45,022 nucleotides of DNA from Deltaproteobacteria bacterium. Lineage in GTDB: Bacteria; Desulfobacterota; Syntrophia; Syntrophales; JAFGHS01. Shown piece after piece: positions 25,678 through 33,386 of the stretch (position 1 is the stretch's first letter; every line of letters begins with the position of its first letter). The position numbers and the translations under genes were made by a program. The stretch covers positions 1 through 45,022 of the forward strand of contig JAFGHS010000004.1 in assembly GCA_016930075.1 (NCBI GenBank), written 5' to 3'. The notes under the pieces are model-generated. The model worked only from the letters and a program-made list of their open reading frames with translations, ran no database searches and was not told the DNA's origin.

Positions 25678-27456
25678 TTGAAGGGCCATATTCCCGAAAA
25701 TATCATCGAGGAGGTGAGAAACCGGGCCGATATCGTGAGCCTTATCTCGGAGTTTGTCACGCTGAAGAAGGCAGGAAGAAATTTTCTCGGCCTCTGCCCG
25801 TTTCATCAGGAAAAGACGCCGTCTTTCAGCGTCAATCCCGATAAACAGATCTTTCACTGTTTCGGTTGCGGCGAAGGGGGGAACGTCATTTCATTCTTGA
25901 TGAAGATGAACCAGATGGATTTTCCCGAAGCAGTTCGTCATTTGGCGGGGAAAACGGGGGTGGTCATTCCGGAAAAGGTTATGACCGCCCGCGATAAGGA
26001 AGAGATCGGCATCCGGGAACAGATCAGCCGGATCAACGAACAGGCGGCGGTGCATTTTACAAAGAATCTGTTTTCTCAGGCCGGCCAATCGGCACGCACG
26101 TACCTTAAAAAAAGGGGGATGCAGGAGGCCACCGTCAGGGAATTCCGGCTCGGGTTTGCCCTGGATGGATGGAGACCGCTTAAAGATTATTTTGAAAAGC
26201 AACAGATTCCCTTAAAAGTCCTGGAAACGGCCGGCTTGCTCATTCCCAACACCAACAAGGATGGCGGGTTTTATGACCGTTTCCGGGGTCGGCTGATATT
26301 CCCCATTGAGGACGTCAACGGCCGCGTCATCGCATTCGGGGGAAGGGTGATGGGCGAGGGCGAACCGAAGTACCTCAATTCGCCGGAAACCCCCCTGTAC
26401 ACCAAAGGGAAAAATTTATATGGTCTGAACAGAACCAGAGAAGACATCCGCAAAAAAGGCTATGCAATTCTTGTCGAAGGCTATTTTGATTTGATCTCCC
26501 TGTGGAACGCCGGCGTCAGGAACGTCATTGCGTCTCTCGGAACGGCCCTGACGGCGGATCAGGTTGCCTTGATCAAAAGATATACCCATCAGGTCGTGGC
26601 CGTATTCGATCCGGATGCGGCAGGGAAGAAAGCGCTGGACAGAAGCCTCACCTTATTTCTGGCGGGCGGCGTCCATGCAAAAGCGGCGGTACTTCCCGAT
26701 GGTTACGATCCGGATGATTACGTTAAGACCTTCGGACCGGAAAAATTTGAACAGGTCATGGACCATGCCCAGTCTATGGTCGATTATTATATTGAAACCG
26801 TTATCGGCCCGGGGGAAAGTCTCGAAGACCACTATGACGCCCTGCGGGATGCGGTTCCTTTTATCGCCGCCATTGACGATACCATTGAAAGGAATCTTTT
26901 CATCAAACGCGTTGCGGAAAAGCTCGGTCTTGAGCAGGAGCTGCTGAAGGCGCAAATTAATCAGGTATTGGACAAATCGAAGAGGACTTCCGCGGCGCCA
27001 AAAATAAAAGTGAAACCGCCGGATCAAAAGAATGCCGTCGAGTTTGCTTTTATACAAATGATGCTTGAACAACCCGCCAAAATCGGGATAATGGCGGATA
27101 CGTATGTATTGGATTATTTCCTGAGCGAAGACTTGAAAAAAATTGGCGAAGAGATGGCGGCGGCTTTTAAAACCTGCAAGACGCTGGAAACCTCGGCCAT
27201 GATAGACGGTATCGGCGATCATGCGATGAAAGAAAAGCTGTACCGATCCATGATGAACGAAAACACGGCGGATAATGCCCTTATCGATCGCATGATTCAT
27301 GATACGATCAGGCATATCAAAAAGAAGTGGTACAAAGATAAAAAAAGAACATTGCAGATAGAGATCGTCAATGCCCAGGAGGCGGGCAATCAGGGTTTGT
27401 GCAACCGGCTCCTGGCGGAGAAAGAAAGCTTGTCCCGGGAAGAGAAAAGCTTGTAA
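25678..27456 (+). CDS. dnaG: DNA primase (DnaG)
   Basis: A 592-aa primase that makes RNA primers at the replication fork. The zinc-binding domain has Cys40, His43, Cys61 and Cys64 (CPFH...CFGC). The catalytic core includes the RNA-polymerase-like basic motif and the TOPRIM domain, with Glu267 in LVEGYFDL and Asp311/Asp313 in FDPDAAG. A C-terminal helicase-binding part follows residue 440. Translation probably starts at TTG 25678, with AGGGGAA upstream; no ATG fits before the zinc domain. It forms the macromolecular synthesis operon with rpoD, with yqeY in place of rpsU. Confidence 0.95.
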   Translation: MKGHIPENIIEEVRNRADIVSLISEFVTLKKAGRNFLGLCPFHQEKTPSFSVNPDKQIFHCFGCGEGGNVISFLMKMNQMDFPEAVRHLAGKTGVVIPEKVMTARDKEEIGIREQISRINEQAAVHFTKNLFSQAGQSARTYLKKRGMQEATVREFRLGFALDGWRPLKDYFEKQQIPLKVLETAGLLIPNTNKDGGFYDRFRGRLIFPIEDVNGRVIAFGGRVMGEGEPKYLNSPETPLYTKGKNLYGLNRTREDIRKKGYAILVEGYFDLISLWNAGVRNVIASLGTALTADQVALIKRYTHQVVAVFDPDAAGKKALDRSLTLFLAGGVHAKAAVLPDGYDPDDYVKTFGPEKFEQVMDHAQSMVDYYIETVIGPGESLEDHYDALRDAVPFIAAIDDTIERNLFIKRVAEKLGLEQELLKAQINQVLDKSKRTSAAPKIKVKPPDQKNAVEFAFIQMMLEQPAKIGIMADTYVLDYFLSEDLKKIGEEMAAAFKTCKTLETSAMIDGIGDHAMKEKLYRSMMNENTADNALIDRMIHDTIRHIKKKWYKDKKRTLQIEIVNAQEAGNQGLCNRLLAEKESLSREEKSL

Positions 27457-27516
27457 TTGCGATATTGAAGAGGTATTAACCCACAGAATAATCCAATAAT
27501 CCATGGAGAAACCATT

Positions 27517-29274
27517 ATGGCAAAAGAAATGAAGTCTGATGAATTTAAGAAACTGATATCACTGGGTCAGGAAAAAGGGTTTTTAACCTATGACGATGTG
27601 AATGATCTCTTGCCTTCCGATATCATATCTTCCGATCAGATTGATGATATTATTATGCTTTTCGGCGAGAAAAATATCGACATCATCGATACGGATAAAG
27701 GCGAAAAGCTGATCGTCAAGAAAACCGGCGACGATATGCCGGATGTGAAGGATGAGGACGTTTTAGGCCTGATGCCGACTATCGGCAAGACGGGCGATCC
27801 GGTCAAAATGTATCTCCGTGAAATGGGGCTCGTGTCGCTGCTCAACAGGCAGGGAGAAGTGGAAATAGCCAAAAAGATTGAAAGCGGCGGTCGAGAGGTC
27901 ATGGATTCCATCTTCGGCTTGTCCGTTTCCGTCAAGGACGTGATCAATATAGGCAGCAAGCTGAAAAAAGAAGAGATTCGCGTCAAGAGCATTGTCGACA
28001 ATATTGAAGATGAAGACGGTTTTGTCGAAGAGGATATGCATCGGGACAGGGTCATTAAACTGATCGATAAAATAACGGCTTTAGACAAAAAGAACAATGT
28101 GTTGAGTCAGAAACTGGCATCGAAGGGTCTCAGCGAGACGCAAAAAAGCGACTACCGGGCGGAACAGGCAAAAAATACCAAGAGTATTGTGAAGCTCTGC
28201 TGCAAAATCGGTTTCAGCAAAAAACAGATCGACAGGATGGTTCTCAGGCTGAAAAATTTCGTGACCGATAACGAACGCGCGGAAAATGAAATCCGTAAAT
28301 GCAAGGCGGCAACAGGATTATCTGCGGCCGAAATAGAGGATATTTGGCAGCATATCAAAGAACTTCCGATAAAAGAACAGGAAAAGCTCATTGCCAAATT
28401 GCCCGGTTTATCGGTTGAAAAACTAAAGCACAGCAATACCGTTGTCGTTGAGGCGAAAAAGAAAATAAAGAAAATTCATCAGGAGACCGGCCTTACAGGG
28501 CCGACGTTAAGGAAGGTTGTTGTCGCCATAGAACGGGGTGAGCGGCGGGCGGAGATCGCCAAAAGAAAATTGGTGGAGGCCAACCTCCGCCTGGTGGTCA
28601 GCATTGCCAAGAAATACACGAACAGGGGATTGCAGTTTCTGGATTTAATCCAGGAAGGCAACATCGGTTTGATGAAGGCTGTCGATAAGTTTGAATACCA
28701 AAGGGGCTATAAATTTTCCACCTATGCCACCTGGTGGATCAGGCAGGCGATTACCCGGGCCATTGCCGACCAGGCCCGCACCATCCGCATTCCCGTTCAT
28801 ATGATTGAAACGATCAACAAACTCATCCGGACCTCCAGGTATCTCGTCCAGGAGCTGGGAAGAGAGCCGAATCCCGAAGAGATTGCCAATAAAATGGAAT
28901 TCCCCCTGGAGAAGGTGAGGAAGGTCCTCAAGATCGCAAAGGAGCCGATTTCCCTGGAGACGCCTATCGGCGAAGAGGAAGACAGCCACCTCGGCGATTT
29001 TATTGAGGACAAGAAAATCATGTCCCCTTCCGAAGCGACCATCAGTATGGATCTTGCCGAACAAACACGGAAAATCCTGTCCACCCTGACGCCCAGAGAG
29101 GAAAAAGTTCTCCGTATGCGTTTCGGCATCAGCGAAAGGATGGATTATTCGTTTGTTGAAGCCAGGGAGCAATTGCCGCCCGGGGGTGAAAAAGCCGGCG
29201 CCGCAGAAACCCGATCCGCTAAGGAGTCACGCAATCCGTCACGCCGGAAAGCCCTGAAACCGGAGGCCATGTAG
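27517..29274 (+). CDS. rpoD: primary sigma factor RpoD with aberrant region 4.2
   Basis: A 585-aa sigma-70 protein. Region 1.1 (about 1-80), region 1.2 with VKMYLREMG, a non-conserved insert, region 2 ([33 protein letters not shown]), region 3 ([14 protein letters not shown]) and region 4.1 ([15 protein letters not shown]) all look normal. From residue 546 to 572 (bases 29152-29232), where the usual LEEVG...VTRERIRQIEAKALRKL helix-turn-helix should be, the protein reads instead with many Gly, Ala and Pro and no HTH. The expected [14 protein letters not shown] end then returns in frame, so total length is normal. Neither alternative frame encodes the missing helix. This part is essential for -35 recognition, so an assembly error with compensating indels is the first suspect. 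ATG 27517 follows dnaG by 60 bases. Confidence 0.93.
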   Translation: MAKEMKSDEFKKLISLGQEKGFLTYDDVNDLLPSDIISSDQIDDIIMLFGEKNIDIIDTDKGEKLIVKKTGDDMPDVKDEDVLGLMPTIGKTGDPVKMYLREMGLVSLLNRQGEVEIAKKIESGGREVMDSIFGLSVSVKDVINIGSKLKKEEIRVKSIVDNIEDEDGFVEEDMHRDRVIKLIDKITALDKKNNVLSQKLASKGLSETQKSDYRAEQAKNTKSIVKLCCKIGFSKKQIDRMVLRLKNFVTDNERAENEIRKCKAATGLSAAEIEDIWQHIKELPIKEQEKLIAKLPGLSVEKLKHSNTVVVEAKKKIKKIHQETGLTGPTLRKVVVAIERGERRAEIAKRKLVEANLRLVVSIAKKYTNRGLQFLDLIQEGNIGLMKAVDKFEYQRGYKFSTYATWWIRQAITRAIADQARTIRIPVHMIETINKLIRTSRYLVQELGREPNPEEIANKMEFPLEKVRKVLKIAKEPISLETPIGEEEDSHLGDFIEDKKIMSPSEATISMDLAEQTRKILSTLTPREEKVLRMRFGISERMDYSFVEAREQLPPGGEKAGAAETRSAKESRNPSRRKALKPEAM

Positions 29275-29311
29275 GGAGGGCCATACGCCGTCATTTCGCT
29301 TCGCTTAACTT

Positions 29312-29340
29312 CCGGGGACAGATGTCAAATCCGTCCCCGG
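29312..29340. terminator. GGGGAC/GTCCCC hairpin between rpoD and lemA
   Basis: CCGGGGAC (29312-29319) pairs with GTCCCCGG (29333-29340), and the pairing continues inward (GAT with ATC) with one mismatch. It lies between the convergent ends of rpoD and lemA and could stop both, although the T tract is poor. The GGGGACAGAT...ATCCGTCCCC form also resembles REP-like palindromes linked to RAYT (Y1) transposases; no such transposase is present here. Confidence 0.5.
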
Positions 29341-29348
29341 TATTGTTC

Positions 29349-29924
29349 TTAGAATTTAACAGCCGGCGGCGTTGCCGCCGCTGCCGGGGCGTCAAAGAAA
29401 GCGGCGCTTTTGAAACCGAACATGCCGGCAAACAGATTGGCAGGGAAGCTCCGGATAGCGATGTTGAATGATTTCACGGCGTCGTTGTAGCGTTTCCTCT
29501 CGACGGCGATCCGGTTTTCCGTCCCCGCCAGTTCGTCCTGGAGATGGAGGAAGTTCTGGTTCGACTTGAGATCGGGATACCGTTCAACAACGAGAAGCAG
29601 CCGGCTTAAGGCGCCGGACAATTCATTGTTGGCCTGGATCTTGTCCGGAATATTTCCGGCGCCCCCCACCTTGGCCCTTGCATTGGTCACCTCAACCAAC
29701 ACATCTCTTTCCTGCTTGGCGTATCCCTTCACCGTTTCAACCAGATTCGGGATGAGATCAAAGCGCCGCTGGAGCTGATTTTCAACCTGGGCCCATGAGG
29801 CCTTCACCGTTTCGTCCAATGCAACAAAATTATTGTACATCCCTTTGATAAAGCCATACAGAGAGATAACGATGATAAAGATGACGCCCCCTGCAATAAG
29901 CGCCTTTTTAAGTCCTGACGACAT
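29349..29924 (-). CDS. lemA: LemA family protein
   Basis: A 191-aa membrane-anchored protein. An N-terminal helix (about 8-28) is followed by the LemA helical domain with VALDETVKASWAQVENQLQRR, DLIPNLVETVKGYA, LLLVVERYPDLKSNQNFLHLQDEL and the ending SFPANLFAGMFGF. The tail is rich in Ala and Pro. Function is poorly known; family members affect envelope stress and antigen presentation. The usual neighbours encoding TPM-domain or M48 peptidase proteins are missing. AGGAGGT precedes ATG 29924. Confidence 0.93.
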   Translation of the reverse strand: MSSGLKKALIAGGVIFIIVISLYGFIKGMYNNFVALDETVKASWAQVENQLQRRFDLIPNLVETVKGYAKQERDVLVEVTNARAKVGGAGNIPDKIQANNELSGALSRLLLVVERYPDLKSNQNFLHLQDELAGTENRIAVERKRYNDAVKSFNIAIRSFPANLFAGMFGFKSAAFFDAPAAAATPPAVKF

Positions 29925-29958
29925 GTTTTACCTCCTAAATAATAAATGATGACTTTCC

Positions 29959-30690
29959 CTAAATTTCTTCATGATCGATAAAACCCGACAGCTCGCTGAT
30001 CTCCTGCAAATAATTTCTGAAAACGGCATCAATTTCCGCTGAGGAGTAATGATCTGTGCCCTCTTTGACTTCTGCGCATTTTAGAAAAACAGAGGGATTG
30101 ATCGGATAAGCATCCGCTAAAGCCTTGATGATCCGGCGCTTGTCCCGTGGAATGTCGATGTTCTTTAAATATAATATTGCATTAAAAAGAGCAATCATTG
30201 CGTTGAAGGATATTTTTATCAGTTCGCGGATTTTCTTTGGCTTTCCCTGCGTTTCCAAAAATCCCGTCTGCAGGTGCAGGACCTTGCCTTTAAACTCCCT
30301 TTCCAGTTGTAAACGGAGATGGGTCGGGTTGAATTCCAAATCGTCAAGGACGGATTCGCCATAAACAACAATATGATTGAGTTTCATATTGAGAAATTCA
30401 ACAGGGTACGCATCGACGGATGACAGGACAAACGGCTTTGTCATGAATAGAGGCACGGCGACATTGCGTTTCTTCCATTTGCCGACGGCATCCACGGTTC
30501 TATCAAGCACATCGACAAAAGGCCGGGAAAGAATGATCAACAAATTAATGTCCGATTTGCCGGGGACATAATCCCCCCGTGCGCCGCTTCCGTAAAGGAT
30601 CACAGACACGAGATCCTCGCCGAAGACATGTTTGAAATCTTCCGTAATCTCCGGAAATATGTCCTGCGGGTTTCTGGGTATTTTTGACAT
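29959..30690 (-). CDS. nucleotidyltransferase-domain protein
   Basis: A 243-aa soluble protein. The N-terminal half is a Pol-beta-like nucleotidyltransferase with LYGSGARGDYVPGKSDINLLI; the GSGARGD and SDIN motifs supply the two metal-binding aspartates. The C-terminal half (about 130-240) is helical and could be a fused HEPN-like or substrate-binding domain. Related proteins modify antibiotics, proteins or tRNAs, or act as MNT antitoxins, but there is no partner gene here, so the target is unknown. ATG 30690 is preferred over the open frame to TTG 30711; the ribosome site is weak. It is 35 bases upstream of lemA and may share its transcript. Confidence 0.75.
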   Translation of the reverse strand: MSKIPRNPQDIFPEITEDFKHVFGEDLVSVILYGSGARGDYVPGKSDINLLIILSRPFVDVLDRTVDAVGKWKKRNVAVPLFMTKPFVLSSVDAYPVEFLNMKLNHIVVYGESVLDDLEFNPTHLRLQLEREFKGKVLHLQTGFLETQGKPKKIRELIKISFNAMIALFNAILYLKNIDIPRDKRRIIKALADAYPINPSVFLKCAEVKEGTDHYSSAEIDAVFRNYLQEISELSGFIDHEEI

Positions 30691-30777
30691 TTTGTACGCC
30701 TTTTTCGACAATATCGATGACTGAGCCGCCGTCCGTCACCCGTCCGCCGAAATTCCAGGGATCAGGTGCGAGGCTTA

Positions 30778-30853
30778 GGGGGGTCGGATTTGAAATCGCC
30801 CCCCCGCTTAAGGATGTGATTTCCTGGGGATGCGGAGGCCGCATCCCCAGGAA
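30778..30853 (-). terminator. strong double hairpin downstream of mscL
   Basis: A perfect 15-base inverted repeat lies at 30821-30835 and 30839-30853 (TTCCTGGGGATGCGG and its complement) with only AGG between. Next to it, six G (30778-30783) face seven C (30799-30805) across a 15-base loop. On the minus strand both follow the mscL stop at 30887, so the first acts most likely as terminator or RNA-stabilising stem, although no T tract follows. The remaining bases of 30691-30886 show no gene. Confidence 0.5.
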
Positions 30854-30886
30854 TATGCGTTTAGAAGACCCGGGTCCTGCCTTTAA

Positions 30887-31339
30887 TTAAGATGCGGCCT
30901 TGATCTCAGACGTGCAATGGGGGCAGCGCGTTGCTTTGATCGGCACGCTCGACAGGCAGAAGGGGCAGTCCTTCGTGGTCGGATCAGCGGGGGCCTCTTT
31001 TTTTAACCGGTTAATCTGCTTTACGACAAGGAATATCGCAAAGGCGACAATGATAAACGTGATGATCGTATTAATAAATAAGCCGATATTCAGTGTGACG
31101 GCCCCGGCGCTTTTGGCGGCGGCGACGCTCGCATAAGGCCCTGCCGCCGCGGCGCCTTCTTTGAGCACCCAGAAAAGATTTGCGAAATCGACATTTCCCA
31201 GAAGCAGGCCGATAGGCGGCATGATCACATCATCCACAAGAGACTTGACGATGGCGCCGAAGGCTGCACCGATGATGATGCCGACGGCCATATCAATGAC
31301 GTTACCTTTTACAGCAAACTCTTTGAATTCCTTGAACAT
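30887..31339 (-). CDS. mscL: large-conductance mechanosensitive channel with C-terminal zinc ribbon
   Basis: A 150-aa inner-membrane channel that opens under osmotic downshock. [28 protein letters not shown] is the MscL N-terminal amphipathic helix and pore-lining TM1 (about 15-45); TM2 is about 84-106. The final 27 residues are not the usual acidic helix bundle but a four-cysteine ribbon: Cys125, Cys128, Cys139 and Cys142 in CPFC...CPHC. This may bind zinc and cap the pentamer. A good ribosome site (AAAGGAG) precedes ATG 31339. The 243 bases upstream of the gene hold a 7-bp hairpin (31395-31401 with 31419-31425) that could end the pdxA transcript. Confidence 0.93.
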   Translation of the reverse strand: MFKEFKEFAVKGNVIDMAVGIIIGAAFGAIVKSLVDDVIMPPIGLLLGNVDFANLFWVLKEGAAAAGPYASVAAAKSAGAVTLNIGLFINTIITFIIVAFAIFLVVKQINRLKKEAPADPTTKDCPFCLSSVPIKATRCPHCTSEIKAAS

Positions 31340-31582
31340 AGATATTGTCTCCTTTCTCTTGCTTAAGTTGGTTGCTTCTTAAAACACGGCTTTTCGGATG
31401 CCTGACGGCGTTATGGCCGCATCCGTCCGCGACCTTTCCTTTCTTCTCCACGTCTTTTCGGCGGAGCATAAAAAACACCAGTCATTGGCAGGAAAATCAC
31501 ATATTTTGTCCTGTTTCGTCAACTTTAATTTGCAGCAAAGTAATGAGCCGTGTCATTCCATAACATTTTGCAAGGATGATCC

Positions 31583-32608
31583 TCAAGCCTCCGCCGCCAT
31601 CCCTTGCCGCCGGCGGGCAATTCGCGCGGCCTCGATGATGGCGGCCTGCATGCTGTCCGCAGAGGCAATGCCCTGACCGGCAATGTCAAAAGCCGTGCCG
31701 TGGTCGGCGGATGTCCGGATGATGGGCAGACCCAGTGTGATGGCGATGGATTGCTCAAAGCCGTGCGTTTTCACGGCAATATGACCCTGATCGTGATAAA
31801 GCGTCACAACCGCATCATAATCCCCGCGAAGGGCCTTGAAAAAGACGGAGTCTGCCGCAACGGGGCCTCGAACATCGAGACCGCGACTGCGGGCGCATGC
31901 CACAGCCGGCGCGATGGCTTCAATCTCCTCGCGGCCCAGCAATCCGCCTTCGCCGCTGTGCGGATTGAGCCCGGCCACGGCCAGCCGCGGAGCTGCGTAC
32001 CCAAGGGAGCGCATGCCCTCATGGGTGATCAGGATGGTGTTTAAGACATTCTCTTCAGTGATATGCGCTGCAATCTCGCGAAAGGGGATATGACGCGTAA
32101 CATGGGTGACGCGCAGGCCGGGTGTTGCCAGCATGGTGGTGCAGCGCTCCGTATGTGTGACCGCTTTGAGAAGCTCCGTGTGCCCGATATAGGGATAGCC
32201 GGCCAGACGGATGGCCTCTTTGTTCAGCGGCCCTGTTGCCACAGCGTCGATGACGCCGGAGAGGGCCAGTTCCGTTGCTTTAAGGACATACTCCACGGCC
32301 GCACGCCCGGCCACCGGTTGAACCTGCCCCATGACCATCATAACCGGATCGAGGTTTTGCAAATCCAGGACCGTCACGCGCCCCTGCGTAAAAGACGCAT
32401 CGGCCGGCGAATAAATCACATCCGCATCGCCCATGGATGCGCTGAACTTCGGATCGGCAAATACGCGTGCATCGCCGATCACCAGCGGCCGGCAGATCGC
32501 GCGCACATCCTCGCAGCGCACGGCTTTCGCCACCACTTCCGGCCCGATTCCTGCCGCATCCCCGATCGTGATCCCTATAATGGGCGGCACATTTTCCATT
32601 TTCCTCAT
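31583..32608 (-). CDS. pdxA: 4-hydroxythreonine-4-phosphate dehydrogenase (PdxA)
   Basis: A 341-aa NAD-dependent dehydrogenase of the deoxyxylulose-5-phosphate-dependent vitamin B6 pathway. It starts with PPIIGITIGDAAGIGPEVV and carries the three metal-binding histidines in YIGHTELLK, NPHSGEGG and YHDQGHIAVK, with RTSADHGTAFDIAG near the end. Related PdxA2 proteins act in four-carbon acid-sugar catabolism, but their DUF1537 kinase partner is not adjacent, so the B6 role is more likely. ATG 32608 overlaps the upstream stop as ATGA; ATG 32599 is an alternative. Confidence 0.93.
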   Translation of the reverse strand: MRKMENVPPIIGITIGDAAGIGPEVVAKAVRCEDVRAICRPLVIGDARVFADPKFSASMGDADVIYSPADASFTQGRVTVLDLQNLDPVMMVMGQVQPVAGRAAVEYVLKATELALSGVIDAVATGPLNKEAIRLAGYPYIGHTELLKAVTHTERCTTMLATPGLRVTHVTRHIPFREIAAHITEENVLNTILITHEGMRSLGYAAPRLAVAGLNPHSGEGGLLGREEIEAIAPAVACARSRGLDVRGPVAADSVFFKALRGDYDAVVTLYHDQGHIAVKTHGFEQSIAITLGLPIIRTSADHGTAFDIAGQGIASADSMQAAIIEAARIARRRQGMAAEA

Positions 32609-33033
32609 TCTTGTTCTATCTTTTTAAGAAAATCCATCGCCTGCTCCGACTGGCTCTTCGGCGCCAAAAGACGAATCCCCGCCGCAAAGCCGATGGCAGG
32701 CAAAGTCCCGCCGCAGTCGTCCGTCGATTCGAAAACGTCGATGCCCTTGTTGATGAGATAGGTAATTGCAAGCTCTGCATCCTGGCGGGAGCTGTAACTT
32801 GCGACGACAACCAGTTCCTCATCCAGCTCTTCGATGGGGCTGAACGGTTCTTCTTCCTGTTTGGCTTCCCTTTCTTTTTGATCGGTTTTGCTTTCCTCAG
32901 CCGACAATTTCGTGTCCGGCATCTGTTCCACCAGGCGGCTGCCGCAAAACGGGCACTCGGTTATACCCTCTACGTATTCACCGGGAACACCGGTATCCTG
33001 GAAATCCGGGCATTCACTGTTTGGACAATACAT
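32605..33033 (-). CDS. zinc-ribbon protein with DUF2007-like C-terminal domain
   Basis: A 142-aa soluble protein. The N terminus holds a zinc ribbon with Cys3, Cys8, Cys27 and Cys30 (MYCPNSEC...ECPFCGS). A charged linker (about 38-68) leads to a compact domain with EELVVVASYSSRQDAELAITYLINKGIDVFE, typical of DUF2007, which resembles small signal-transducing or PII-like folds. No function is known. It is translationally coupled to pdxA. AAAGGAGA lies upstream of ATG 33033. Confidence 0.8.
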   Translation of the reverse strand: MYCPNSECPDFQDTGVPGEYVEGITECPFCGSRLVEQMPDTKLSAEESKTDQKEREAKQEEEPFSPIEELDEELVVVASYSSRQDAELAITYLINKGIDVFESTDDCGGTLPAIGFAAGIRLLAPKSQSEQAMDFLKKIEQE

Positions 33034-33386
33034 CCTTATCCATCTCCTTTCTTTTCAAACGACCGGCAATTGCTGATCTTTATACACAATAGGGGTGGGG
33101 CGTCGGCAACGGGTCTTTGCTATGGAACCGATGACCGTTACTATGTTTTTCAATTTTCATATTGTCAATACATTTATTTCAAGGGAATTGCAAAGCTGTC
33201 GCGCTGCCGGCATATCGGATGGATATCCGGTCGAGGTTCTCTTTATGACAGGCCTTTTCCCCCGTTGCGTATTCCTGTTCATCCTCGCATCCGTAATTTC
33301 CAACGGCAGTCACCAATTTCCTTGACTTATTATTATGTTAAACATATAAAAATCCATCGTAAATATTTAATCTGGAGGCGAGAGGA
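33034..33386. other. 353-base divergent intergenic region
   Basis: No gene is supported. The right end holds the plus-strand promoter at 33322-33350. On the minus strand a GTATAAAG box around 33082-33089 could be the -10 of the zinc-ribbon/pdxA operon, with TTGCCG 19 bases upstream; this is weak. The middle part shows no motif that I recognise. Confidence 0.4.
33322..33350 (+). promoter_or_regulatory. sigma-70 promoter of the exported coiled-coil gene
   Basis: TTGACT (33322-33327), a 17-base spacer and TATAAA (33345-33350), 36 bases before the ATG at 33387 and upstream of a CTGGAGGCGAGAGG ribosome site. It is a near-consensus housekeeping promoter. Confidence 0.65.
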
